Of a stretch of 64,000 nucleotides of DNA, positions 8,242 through 15,825 are shown piece after piece. This DNA is from Alistipes provencensis. Its GTDB lineage: Bacteria; Bacteroidota; Bacteroidia; Bacteroidales; Rikenellaceae. The DNA is taken from assembly GCF_900083545.1 (NCBI RefSeq), contig NZ_LT559262.1, forward strand, positions 2,513,673-2,577,672. The letters run 5' to 3'. Each line of letters starts with the position of its first letter. The stretch's first letter is position 1. Below the pieces are notes generated by a model. That model had not been told where the DNA came from. It worked only from the letters and a program-made list of their open reading frames with translations, and ran no database searches. The position numbers and the translations under genes are program-made.

Positions 8242-9540
8242 TTATTCCAACGCCAGTTTGTCACTGTTCCACTCGCCGCCCGCATCGGGGTAGATGAAGG
8301 GGCGCGTATCGTCGAAACGCTTCATATTCAAATAGCTTTCGTAGAGGTTGATGCCGTTCGCCGACTTCACGGCCAGCGAGAAAGCTACCACCGAGGGGTG
8401 GCGTTTGGTCGTATGGTAACTGTTCTCCGTGCGTTCGAGATAGGCCCCGAGCCATTCCGGGGCATTGGACGGATTGCCGCCCCGACGGCGTGAATCCCCG
8501 CTGCGGCGGGTGTCGATCGGTGCCTGCGCGATTACATAGACTCCCTGCATATCGCAGAAATCCAACAGCGACTCGGGTACGGGCCCCGGCAGCAGTTTGA
8601 GCGTGTTATACCCTTGTTCACGGAGCGCGGCGATCTCGTTCTCGGTGATCGTGGCGGGCACTTCGCGCACGCGCAGCGTCACGGGCTGTCCGTTCACCGA
8701 CATCCGGCCGTCGGTTATCTCCACCGAGCGGAACCCGGGGCGGAACTCCAGATATTCGACATAACGGCCTTCGTGCTGGGTCTTGAGCCGCAGTGTGTAC
8801 TGCGTGGGCAGTTCGGCGCTCCACAGCATGTTCGTGGGGATGCGGGTCAGGAAACGCAGCGTATCTTCGCGCCGCATGTCGAGGGTGAAATCCTTGTGGC
8901 CGGCAGCGGCGCTTTCGCCCGTCGGGGTGAGCAGTTCGTAATGGATGCGCGACGTGCGCGGATTGAGAGCATTGCTTTTCAGCACGATGGCCACTTCGGC
9001 CGTGGCGCTGCCGTCCTCGGCAAGCCGGGTCCGGGTGACGACGTCGCGGATGTACAGCGTCGGCTGGCTCATCACCCAAGCCCCTCCGATGGCGGGCCGG
9101 GGAGCTTCCTTCCAACTCTCGAGCGGAGCCGTGGGGGAGGGCTGTGCAACGATAATCTCAAGCGTGTTCTGTCCCTCTTTCGTTAATTTTGTGAGGTTGA
9201 ACTCCGCCGGAGTGTTGCCGTCGGCGTTGTAGGCCGCCGGATTGCCGTTCACGCGCACCTCATAGTCGCCCGAGGCCCATCCCAAGTGGAACAGGACCTG
9301 ACGGTTGGCCCATGCGAAAGGCACGGTGAAATCGGTCGAAAAGACGTTGCCCTGCAGGTTCCACTCCGTCAGCCGCGTGAAATAACGGTTGTCGCCGCCG
9401 TCGGCCGCCGTGGCCGCTTCGGCCGAAGGGTAGGCGAGCAGTCCGCCGCGCGGCAGTTCGCGTCCGTGCGTAGGCACATACTCCTGAGCGAAGAGCCCGC
9501 AGAGGGAAAAAAGCGCTATGGTCGAAAGGATAGTCCGCAT
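8242..9540 (-). CDS. GH2-fold protein, truncated and lacking the acid/base Glu (probable pseudoenzyme)
   Basis: 432 residues from the ATG at 9540, which gives a signal peptide (MRTILSTIALFSLCGLFA, QEYVP); the longer in-frame extension is rejected. The order is GH2-like: a jelly-roll sugar-binding part (residues ~40-150, FHLGWASGDYEVRVNG), an Ig-like domain, then the start of a TIM barrel (ALREQGYNTLKLLP, LDFCDMQGVYVIAQAPI, KRHPSVVAFSL). Active GH2 enzymes carry Asn-Glu in the strand-4 motif; here it reads SLAVKSANG, with Lys392 where the Glu should be. The chain ends before the nucleophile strand. It may be a binding or scaffold protein, or a decaying enzyme. Divergent from the HsdR_N gene. 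Confidence 0.72.
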   Translation of the reverse strand: MRTILSTIALFSLCGLFAQEYVPTHGRELPRGGLLAYPSAEAATAADGGDNRYFTRLTEWNLQGNVFSTDFTVPFAWANRQVLFHLGWASGDYEVRVNGNPAAYNADGNTPAEFNLTKLTKEGQNTLEIIVAQPSPTAPLESWKEAPRPAIGGAWVMSQPTLYIRDVVTRTRLAEDGSATAEVAIVLKSNALNPRTSRIHYELLTPTGESAAAGHKDFTLDMRREDTLRFLTRIPTNMLWSAELPTQYTLRLKTQHEGRYVEYLEFRPGFRSVEITDGRMSVNGQPVTLRVREVPATITENEIAALREQGYNTLKLLPGPVPESLLDFCDMQGVYVIAQAPIDTRRSGDSRRRGGNPSNAPEWLGAYLERTENSYHTTKRHPSVVAFSLAVKSANGINLYESYLNMKRFDDTRPFIYPDAGGEWNSDKLALE

Positions 9541-9547
9541 AAGTTCG

Positions 9548-9555
9548 TATATTTG
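9548..9555 (+). promoter_or_regulatory. -7 promoter box TATATTTG for the HsdR_N gene
   Basis: Matches the Bacteroidota -7 consensus TAnnTTTG, 36 bp upstream of the ATG at 9592, within the 51 bp divergent gap. Confidence 0.55.
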
Positions 9556-9591
9556 TCCTCCGTAAAGGTACAGAAATTTTTCAAAACTGCG

Positions 9592-10056
9592 ATGTCCGAA
9601 CTGCCTAAACTCAATTTTCCGGCCATCCGGCTGCGTGCCCGCCGCCGGGGCGACGGTGTGGAGGTCTGGGACGCCCTGCGGGGCATCTACCTCGTGCTGA
9701 CGCCCGAGGAGTGGGTGCGGCAGCACCTCATCGCCTACCTGACGGGACACTGCGGGGTTCAGCCCAAGCGTGTCGTTCAGGAGTATGCCGTGGCGCTCAA
9801 CGGGCAGCCCCAGCGGGCCGATGTGGTGGTCGTGGGCGACCGTGCCGAGCCGCTGCTGCTGGCCGAATGCAAGGCCCCGGGCATTCCGATCAACAGCCGG
9901 ACGCTCGCACAGGCCGTGCGTTACAATTCGGTGCTCAACGCCCGTTATCTCATCCTGACCAACGGCCTGAGGCATTACTGCTGCGAATGCCGCGACGGGG
10001 AGTACATCCAGCTCGACGGATTCCCGGACCTCTCCGCAGCGTCGTCCCGCCCGTAA
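9592..10056 (+). CDS. Orphan HsdR N-terminal-domain protein
   Basis: 154 residues from ATG 9592. The fold is that of the type I restriction R-subunit N-terminal nuclease domain: EEWVRQHLIAYL, then RADVVVVGDRAEPLLLAECKAPG. The D...ExK arrangement (Asp of RADVVV, Glu-Cys-Lys of AECKAP) is the PD-(D/E)XK core, followed by the QAVRYN helix and a YLILTNG strand. No HsdM, HsdS or helicase part is nearby, so this is a stand-alone nuclease-like protein, of a kind common in Bacteroidota with unknown role. It converges on the LytTR regulator gene. Confidence 0.75.
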   Translation: MSELPKLNFPAIRLRARRRGDGVEVWDALRGIYLVLTPEEWVRQHLIAYLTGHCGVQPKRVVQEYAVALNGQPQRADVVVVGDRAEPLLLAECKAPGIPINSRTLAQAVRYNSVLNARYLILTNGLRHYCCECRDGEYIQLDGFPDLSAASSRP

Positions 10057-10068
10057 GCCGGAACCTGC

Positions 10069-10809
10069 TTAGAGGTTCTTGAAATTCTTGTCGATATACG
10101 CCTGAAAAACCTCCTTGTAATTCTCGCCGATCGGTACATACTCCGTGTCGCTCAGGAAGATGCGCCCCTTGACGTAGGCTTTTATCATGCGCAGGTTGAC
10201 GATGTACGACCGGTGCACGCGCATGAACAGCTCCGACGGAAGCGCCGTCTCCATGTTCTTGAGCCGGAACAGCGTGGTGATGGTCGTGCCGTCGGTGAGG
10301 TGCATGCGCACATATTCGCCCTCGCTTTCGAGGTAGACGATGTCGCAGATCTTCACCAGCGAAACCTTGTAGTCGGCCTTTACGGAGATATACTCCTTGT
10401 CCTTGGGCAGCGCCTCCGATTCGCCCTCCTGAGGCGTGCGCTGGTTGTGGCGCAGCTCGTAGAGCGAGTTGGCTTTGGCGGCCGAGCGGCTGAAATCGGC
10501 GAATCCGAAGGGTTTGAGCAGGTAGTCCACGGCATCGAGCTTGAATCCCTCGACGGCATATTCCGAATAGGCCGTCGTGAAGATGATCATCGGGCGTTCG
10601 ATCAGCCCGCGGACGAAATCCACACCGCTCAGGTCGGGCATGTTGATGTCCACGAAGATCAGGTCCACACGCTGCCCGGTCAGCATCTGCTGCGCGTCGA
10701 GGGCGTTGTTGAACGTTGCCGCGAGTTCCAGATAGGGAATCTTCGAGATGTAGCTTGTCAGTTGACGCAGAGCCAGCGGCTCGTCATCGATGGCGATACA
10801 TTTAAGCAT
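10069..10809 (-). CDS. LytTR-family response regulator
   Basis: 246 residues. Receiver domain at residues 1-120 with acidic pocket IDDEP (Asp8, Asp9), phospho-acceptor Asp54 in FVDINMPD, the Thr/Ser switch in IIFTTAYSEYAVEGF and Lys in LLKPF. A LytTR DNA-binding domain covers ~140-246 (DIVYLESEGEYVRMHL, FMRVHRSYIVNL). The start overlaps the 3' end of the upstream kinase gene by 8 bp, so the two are translationally coupled and form a two-component system. Targets cannot be told from sequence. Confidence 0.9.
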   Translation of the reverse strand: MLKCIAIDDEPLALRQLTSYISKIPYLELAATFNNALDAQQMLTGQRVDLIFVDINMPDLSGVDFVRGLIERPMIIFTTAYSEYAVEGFKLDAVDYLLKPFGFADFSRSAAKANSLYELRHNQRTPQEGESEALPKDKEYISVKADYKVSLVKICDIVYLESEGEYVRMHLTDGTTITTLFRLKNMETALPSELFMRVHRSYIVNLRMIKAYVKGRIFLSDTEYVPIGENYKEVFQAYIDKNFKNL

Positions 10810-11869
10810 TGAGCGTCGGTATTACAAGTTTTACGGTATAGGTTCGCTCCTCCTCGCGGATGTCGAGCGTGTAGTTCTTTTCGCCGTAGATCAGGGCAAG
10901 GCGTTTGCGGACGTTGTCCAGTCCGATGCCGGCCTCCTTGGAGGGGGCCGCCGGGTGGCGGCTGTTAACGAGCGTGGCGGAGACCGTCTTGTCGGCATAG
11001 TCGATCCGCAGGTGGATGAACGACGGACGGTTGTAGCTGATGCCGTGCTTGAAGGCGTTCTCGACGAATACGATCAGCAGCAGCGGGGGGATCGACACCT
11101 GCTCGGGCAGGTCGCGGGGATACTCCACGCGGATGTCCACGTCGTCGGTGTAGCGGATGCGCATCAGTTCGATGTAGTTCTTCAGGAACTGGATGTCGCG
11201 GTTGAGCGAGATGATCTCGCGGCCCGAGTCGTAGAGCACATAGCGCATCATCTTCGAGAGCTCGATCACGGCGTTCTTGGCCGATTCGGTGTCGATGTCG
11301 ATCAGCGCGTGGATGTTGTTGAGCGTGTTCATGAAGAAGTGCGGGTTGATCTGGTACTTGAGGTAGTCCATCTCGGCCTGCAGGTTCTGGCGCTTGAGCA
11401 CCTCCATCTGCTGTTCGTCGCGCATCGACTGGTAGATGAGTTTGATACCCGTGTTGGCGCCGGTCATGAAGAAACCCAGCACCACGCTCCAGTACATTTC
11501 CAGATTGGAGAACGATGCCTTGCGGTAGGCGTCGAGCGCTTCGGGATCGGCCTGCTTGAGGAGGTGGTCCGATAAGTGGTCCTCGTAGACCTGCACCAGC
11601 CAGAAGACGCTGATAATCAGTGCGAGGTTGCTCACGAGGTATTTTCCGTACTTGCGCCGGAGCATGTAGCGCGGCGCGATGATGGCGTTGTGGATGAGGA
11701 AGATGATCAGATAGGGGGCGATCTGCCGCCAAGCGATCAGCACGTTCTCCAGATTGACGTGCATCTCCGACATCATCTGGGAGTTGAGCACGGGCACCAG
11801 AATGATGGCCGCCCAGACCATCACATAGAGCAGGTTTTCGCCGATGGCTTGCTTTTTCTGGATTTTCAT
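10802..11869 (-). CDS. LytS/YehU-type sensor histidine kinase
   Basis: 355 residues. Four hydrophobic membrane segments lie in residues ~15-150 (for example LLYVMVWAAIILVPVL and YLVSNLALIISVFWLV). Then comes a His_kinase domain with QINPHFFMNTLNNIHALI (phospho-acceptor His) and an ATPase domain with VFVENAFKHG and GIGLDNVRKRL. This is the usual partner of LytTR regulators, and the regulator gene overlaps its stop. The -7 box TATCTTTG lies only 5 bp upstream of the ATG, so the mRNA may be leaderless. Confidence 0.9.
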   Translation of the reverse strand: MKIQKKQAIGENLLYVMVWAAIILVPVLNSQMMSEMHVNLENVLIAWRQIAPYLIIFLIHNAIIAPRYMLRRKYGKYLVSNLALIISVFWLVQVYEDHLSDHLLKQADPEALDAYRKASFSNLEMYWSVVLGFFMTGANTGIKLIYQSMRDEQQMEVLKRQNLQAEMDYLKYQINPHFFMNTLNNIHALIDIDTESAKNAVIELSKMMRYVLYDSGREIISLNRDIQFLKNYIELMRIRYTDDVDIRVEYPRDLPEQVSIPPLLLIVFVENAFKHGISYNRPSFIHLRIDYADKTVSATLVNSRHPAAPSKEAGIGLDNVRKRLALIYGEKNYTLDIREEERTYTVKLVIPTLNA

Positions 11870-11873
11870 GCTT

Positions 11874-11881
11874 CAAAGATA
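11874..11881 (-). promoter_or_regulatory. -7 box TATCTTTG directly before the LytS-type gene
   Basis: Reads TATCTTTG on the minus strand and ends 5 bp before the start codon, so initiation would fall at or next to the ATG. Confidence 0.5.
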
Positions 11882-11966
11882 ATAAAAAAAGCCGAACGGT
11901 TCCAAAACCGAATTGCATACGGTCAGGCAAAGTTTTCCGGCAAATAAAAGTACCGCGTTGCGGCAC

Positions 11967-11996
11967 AAAAAATCCCCGGCTCTTGCTGAACCGGGG
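11967..11996 (-). terminator. Intrinsic terminator upstream of the LytS-type gene
   Basis: CCCCGG/CCGGGG hairpin with an 11-base loop, followed on the minus strand by a run of T. Second of two tandem terminators after the acyl-CoA ligase gene. Confidence 0.65.
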
Positions 11997-11999
11997 AGT

Positions 12000-12102
12000 A
12001 AAAAAAGCAGGTAACCGAACTAATTAGTGACGCCTCATTTGTTAGAAATGGATTCAAGTGACTATGAAGAATTTGGGATAGAGAATCCAAGTGGTTACCT
12101 GC
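12000..12102 (-). ncRNA. Candidate structured RNA with its own terminator tail
   Basis: After the ligase stop, the minus strand has GCAGGTAACC (12102-12093) pairing perfectly with GGTTACCTGC (12016-12007), which is followed by seven T. The roughly 76 nt enclosed hold an inner pair TGGATTC/GAATCCA and a perfect ACTAATTAGT palindrome. A 10 bp closing stem plus T-run around a structured insert looks more like a small RNA or 3'-UTR-derived RNA than a plain terminator. No known family was recognised. Confidence 0.45.
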
Positions 12103-12111
12103 CTGGGTCGT

Positions 12112-13833
12112 TTATTTGTTCAATAGCGATGGTGCATATAAGTAGCGTTTGATACTCCGTTTGGGGGTCTTTTCGAATTCCGTGGGGTAGATCGTGATCT
12201 CCGCGACCCGTTCGTAGGCGGCCAGTTGCGCGTTGAGCTCCTGCAGGTTGTTCTGCATGATCTGCGGCAGTTCCAGTTTGTCCACGCCTTCGTTTTCGGC
12301 CTGCTCGTAATCGGGGACCACCAGCGCCTTGAGACGGCCGTTGTCGCCTTCGAGGATCAGCGATTCGAGTACGAGGTACATGTTGTTTAACTTGTCCTCG
12401 ATCTCCTCGGGGTAGATATTCTGTCCGTTGCCCGAGAGGATCATGGTCTTCGAACGGCCGCGGATGTAAAGCGTGCCGTCGGGGTCCATCGTGGCCATGT
12501 CGCCCGTGTGGAGCCATCCCTCCTCGTCGAGAACTTTTTTGGTGTCCTTGTCGTTCTTGTAATACCCCTTCATCACATGTTCGCCGCGGACGAGGATCTC
12601 GCCGGCCTCGTGTTCGGGGTCCGCCGAGTCGATCTTCACTTCGAGCAGCCCTTTCAGATAACGGCCGCACGAACCCGCCTTGAATTCGTTGTCGGGGGTG
12701 AAGCTGATGAGCGGGGCGCACTCGGTCATGCCGTAGCCGATGGTGATCGGGAACTTGATCTTCATCAGGAACGATTCGGTCTCCTGATTCATGGGGGCGC
12801 CTCCGACGATGAAAATTCCGACGTTGCCGCCGAAAGCGTCCATCAGTTTCTTGCGGATCACCGAGTAGATGGCCGAGTTGAGCAGCGGAATCTTCATGGC
12901 GATCGACATCGGGCCCTTCTCCAGCATCGGGAGCACCTGCTTGCGGTAGACCTTCTCGAGGATCATCGGCACGCAGCAGATGATCGTGGGTTTCACGACG
13001 GCCATGGCTTCGAGCAGGATCTTCGCCGCCGGGATCTTGCCCAGCAGGGTGATGTGCCCGCCGACGGCCAGCGGCGCCAGAAAATCGAAGGCGCAGCCGT
13101 AGGCGTGTGCCAGCGGCAGGAACGACAGCGTGCGTCCGCCTTTCTGGAAATAGCGCTGCCCGGTCTGGGTGTTGACCATCGTCATGGCGAACACCACGTT
13201 GCCCGTGAGGTTGTTCACCGTGAGCATCACGCCCTTGGAGTATCCCGTCGTTCCGGAGGTGTAGTTGAGCAGGACGACCTGATCGTTGGGAATTTCGGGG
13301 TATTTGATGTCGTTGATGCTGAATCCGCGCGGGTATTTTGCGCGGTAGTTCTTCACGATGTCGCGCTGGAACTTGGAGAGCGACTTGCCGTCGCGCTCGT
13401 ATATCACATGGAAATCCGTGAGCGAAAAGACGGCTTCGATTCGTTTGATCTGGTCCTCCTCGATCACGTCCCAGAAATTGTCGCCCAGAAACAGCAGGCG
13501 GCTTTCCGAGTGGTTGATGATGTGGATGATGTCGGCGGGGGTGAAATCCTGCAGGATCGGCACGATCACGGCGCCGTAGGTGATGGTTCCTATGTAGGTG
13601 ATGCACCAGCGGGGATTGTTGCGGCCGATCAGCGCGATCTTGTCGCCCTGCTTGATGCCGGCTTTCTTGAAGAGCAGGTGCAGCTTGGCAATCTCCTTGG
13701 CCATTTCATAATACGAAAAGGTCTCGTCCTTGAAATAGTCGGTGAGGGCCGGCATTTCACGGTTTTCCCGAAAGCTCGTTTCGTATATTTTCAGCAGGTT
13801 CTCCTGTAACATATCACTTGCATTGAGTGCCAA
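12112..13833 (-). CDS. Long-chain acyl-CoA synthetase / AMP-binding enzyme
   Basis: 573 residues. ANL-superfamily adenylation enzyme: P-loop motif LLNYTSGTTGYSKGVML near residue 195, FLPLAHAYG, GYGMTECAPLISF around the A5 motif, GWLHTGDMA (A7 Asp) and a C-terminal Lys in KTPKRSIKRYLY. The length and the AMP-binding order fit long-chain fatty acid-CoA ligases (FadD/FAA-like). It activates fatty acids with ATP and CoA; the exact chain length is unknown. plsY, for phospholipid synthesis, lies upstream on the same strand, separated by its own promoter gap. Confidence 0.85.
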   Translation of the reverse strand: MALNASDMLQENLLKIYETSFRENREMPALTDYFKDETFSYYEMAKEIAKLHLLFKKAGIKQGDKIALIGRNNPRWCITYIGTITYGAVIVPILQDFTPADIIHIINHSESRLLFLGDNFWDVIEEDQIKRIEAVFSLTDFHVIYERDGKSLSKFQRDIVKNYRAKYPRGFSINDIKYPEIPNDQVVLLNYTSGTTGYSKGVMLTVNNLTGNVVFAMTMVNTQTGQRYFQKGGRTLSFLPLAHAYGCAFDFLAPLAVGGHITLLGKIPAAKILLEAMAVVKPTIICCVPMILEKVYRKQVLPMLEKGPMSIAMKIPLLNSAIYSVIRKKLMDAFGGNVGIFIVGGAPMNQETESFLMKIKFPITIGYGMTECAPLISFTPDNEFKAGSCGRYLKGLLEVKIDSADPEHEAGEILVRGEHVMKGYYKNDKDTKKVLDEEGWLHTGDMATMDPDGTLYIRGRSKTMILSGNGQNIYPEEIEDKLNNMYLVLESLILEGDNGRLKALVVPDYEQAENEGVDKLELPQIMQNNLQELNAQLAAYERVAEITIYPTEFEKTPKRSIKRYLYAPSLLNK

Positions 13834-13841
13834 TCGCGGCG

Positions 13842-13849
13842 CAAATATA
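13842..13849 (-). promoter_or_regulatory. -7 box TATATTTG of the acyl-CoA ligase gene
   Basis: Matches TAnnTTTG on the minus strand, 8 bp upstream of the start at 13833. Confidence 0.5.
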
Positions 13850-13930
13850 ACGCAAAAAAACGTTCTTGCCGCATGTCGCTGTAAAAATTATCCTTTTTTA
13901 CCGATAATTTCGCCCGAAAGGGCGGCGGAA

Positions 13931-14629
13931 CTATTTCTGGTCGGGTTCCTTATTTTCCTCTTTCGGCTTTTCGCCGGACATCGTGCGCCGGGGTTTCCAG
14001 ATGTATATTTTCGATTCGGTGCCGGCTTTCAGACGCTCGATGTTCTTGCGGTGGGTGTAGATCAGCAGGATGGCGATCACGAACGAGAAGACCACGAAAG
14101 CGACCGATCCGTTGACCTTGGGCGAGATGAGCGTGAAGGCCGGGAAGCAGCATCCGGCGACCATCGACGAGAGCGACACATAGTGCGAAATCATCAGCAT
14201 CACGAACCAGACGCCGAAGCAGAGCAGCGCCACGGGCGGATAGATGCCCGTTACGGCTCCGACGAGCGTCGCCACGCCCTTGCCGCCGCGGAATCCGGCG
14301 AATATCGGGAAGATGTGGCCCAGTACGGCGGCGAAGACGGCTACGATCTTGAGGTTGATGAGGTCGTTCTGCCCGATCAGGTCGTCGTACTGCATCAGTT
14401 CGATGATGGTCACGGCCACGAACCCTTTGAGGAAGTCGAGTGCGAAGACCGGCAGGGCGGCCCGGCGGCCCAGCACGCGGAGCATGTTGGTCGTCCCGGC
14501 GTTCTTCGAACCGTGTTCGCGGATGTCGATCCCGTAGTATTTCTTGCCGATCCACACGGCGCTCGGAATCGAGCCCAGCAGATAGGCGATGATAATCATG
14601 GTGGTAGCCGTATAAATAGTCAGAATCAT
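13931..14629 (-). CDS. plsY: Glycerol-3-phosphate acyltransferase PlsY
   Basis: 232 residues from ATG 14629, chosen over a TTG at 14641 because the signature then begins near residue 13. It transfers acyl from acyl-phosphate to glycerol-3-phosphate at the inner membrane, the first step of phospholipid synthesis. Family motifs: AYLLGSIPSAVWIGK, DIREHGSKNAGTTNMLRVLG, and FRGGKGVATLVG. Five or so membrane helices. The charged tail (GEKPKEENKEPDQK) is an ordinary C-terminal extension. Confidence 0.92.
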   Translation of the reverse strand: MILTIYTATTMIIIAYLLGSIPSAVWIGKKYYGIDIREHGSKNAGTTNMLRVLGRRAALPVFALDFLKGFVAVTIIELMQYDDLIGQNDLINLKIVAVFAAVLGHIFPIFAGFRGGKGVATLVGAVTGIYPPVALLCFGVWFVMLMISHYVSLSSMVAGCCFPAFTLISPKVNGSVAFVVFSFVIAILLIYTHRKNIERLKAGTESKIYIWKPRRTMSGEKPKEENKEPDQK

Positions 14630-14655
14630 CGTCGTTCGCAAATTGATTGTTAATG

Positions 14656-14663
14656 CAAATATA
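14656..14663 (-). promoter_or_regulatory. -7 box TATATTTG of plsY
   Basis: TAnnTTTG match on the minus strand, 26 bp upstream of the plsY ATG. Confidence 0.55.
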
Positions 14664-14735
14664 ATAAAAAAATTCAGATATGGCCCGGGGACCGGAAAAT
14701 TCCTGCCCCGGCGTCTGCATTTCCGGAGAATTTAG

Positions 14736-14816
14736 TATCTTTGGCTTCGCCGAAGATACTTCCGCTCGGCAATGTTCAAATAAATTTGACATTGCTCTCG
14801 CTTATTCGTATCTTTG
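14736..14816 (+). repeat. Repeated promoter module, copy A (upstream of the YitT gene)
   Basis: 81 bp bounded by two TATCTTTG boxes. The order is TATCTTTGGCTTCGCC, CCGCTCGG, a hairpin (GCAATGT...ACATTGC), then CTTATTCGTATCTTTG. Nearly identical to copy B at 45904-45984; ends shared with copy C at 23490-23573. The distal box lies 19 bp before the ATG at 14836 and can serve as its -7 element. Confidence 0.8.
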
Positions 14817-14835
14817 CACCTTAAATACATAGTAT

Positions 14836-15825
14836 ATGAACACAAAGGCTTTGCTCGAACCGATGGGCTCGTGGGCGTGGTGGCGCTCGTGGTTTCTGAT
14901 TTTCCTCGGCTGCTCGATCATGGGCGCGGGGTTCGTGCTTTTCGTCAATCCCTACAAGTTCGTCCCGGGCGGGGTCTACGGCATGGGTATCGTGCTGCAC
15001 AACATCTTCCCCTCGATTCAGGTCGGAACGTTCGGTTATATGTTCGACATCCCGCTGATGCTGACGGCCATGCTGGTCTTCGGCGGCGGATTCGGGACGC
15101 GTACGGTGCTGGCGGCGCTCTATACGCCGGGCTTCATGAACATCCTGACGCGGCTGGTCTACCCCGATTCCGAGGCGGTCGAGTCGCTGGACCCTTCGCT
15201 GCTGCTGGGCGGACGGCTCGACCTTTCGAACGACCTGCTGCTGACGTGCGTCATCGGCGCCGTGGTGATCGGTGTCGGGCAGGGCATTGTCGTGCGGCAG
15301 CAGGCCACCACGGGCGGCACCGACATCGTGGGTATGCTGTTGCAGAAGTTCGCCGGGATCAAGTTCTCGACGGGCATCCTGCTGGCCGACGGGTTCGTCG
15401 TGCTGTCGGGATTGGCGGTCATCGGCTTCGGACTGGGTACGGGCGAGGCGGCCGCCAACGGCTGGATGCTGACGCTCTATTCGCTCATCACGATCTACAT
15501 CTCCTCGCGGGTGATCGCCTACCTGCTCGACGGAGCTTCGTATGATAAGCTGCTGTTCATCATCAGCGACCACCACGAAGAGTTGAAGCGTTTCATCATC
15601 GATGACCTCGACCGCAGCGCCACCTATATCAAGTCGAAGGGCATGTACACCGATTCGCTGCGCGACATGATCTTTCTGGTGGTAAGCCGCAAGGAGGTGC
15701 GTTTGGTGCAGCATAAGATCAAGGAGATCGATCCCAAGGCTTTCGTCGTGGTGACGGACGCCTATGAAACCTTCGGGGAGGGCTTCAAGCAGTTCCCCGA
15801 GAAGAACGAGATACACGCGGAATAA
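14836..15825 (+). CDS. YitT/DUF161 family membrane protein with DUF2179 domain
   Basis: 329 residues. About five membrane helices in the first 220 residues (FLIFLGCSIMGAGFVLFVNP, with PGGVYGMGIVLHN and QATTGGTDIVGMLLQ, typical of YitT/UPF0750), then a cytoplasmic DUF2179 domain (YDKLLFIISDHHEELKRFII, RDMIFLVVSRKEVRLVQHKI, AFVVVTDAYETFGEGF). The function of the family is unknown; a transport role is often assumed. The miaB start follows immediately after the stop, so the two are coupled. Confidence 0.85.
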   Translation: MNTKALLEPMGSWAWWRSWFLIFLGCSIMGAGFVLFVNPYKFVPGGVYGMGIVLHNIFPSIQVGTFGYMFDIPLMLTAMLVFGGGFGTRTVLAALYTPGFMNILTRLVYPDSEAVESLDPSLLLGGRLDLSNDLLLTCVIGAVVIGVGQGIVVRQQATTGGTDIVGMLLQKFAGIKFSTGILLADGFVVLSGLAVIGFGLGTGEAAANGWMLTLYSLITIYISSRVIAYLLDGASYDKLLFIISDHHEELKRFIIDDLDRSATYIKSKGMYTDSLRDMIFLVVSRKEVRLVQHKIKEIDPKAFVVVTDAYETFGEGFKQFPEKNEIHAE

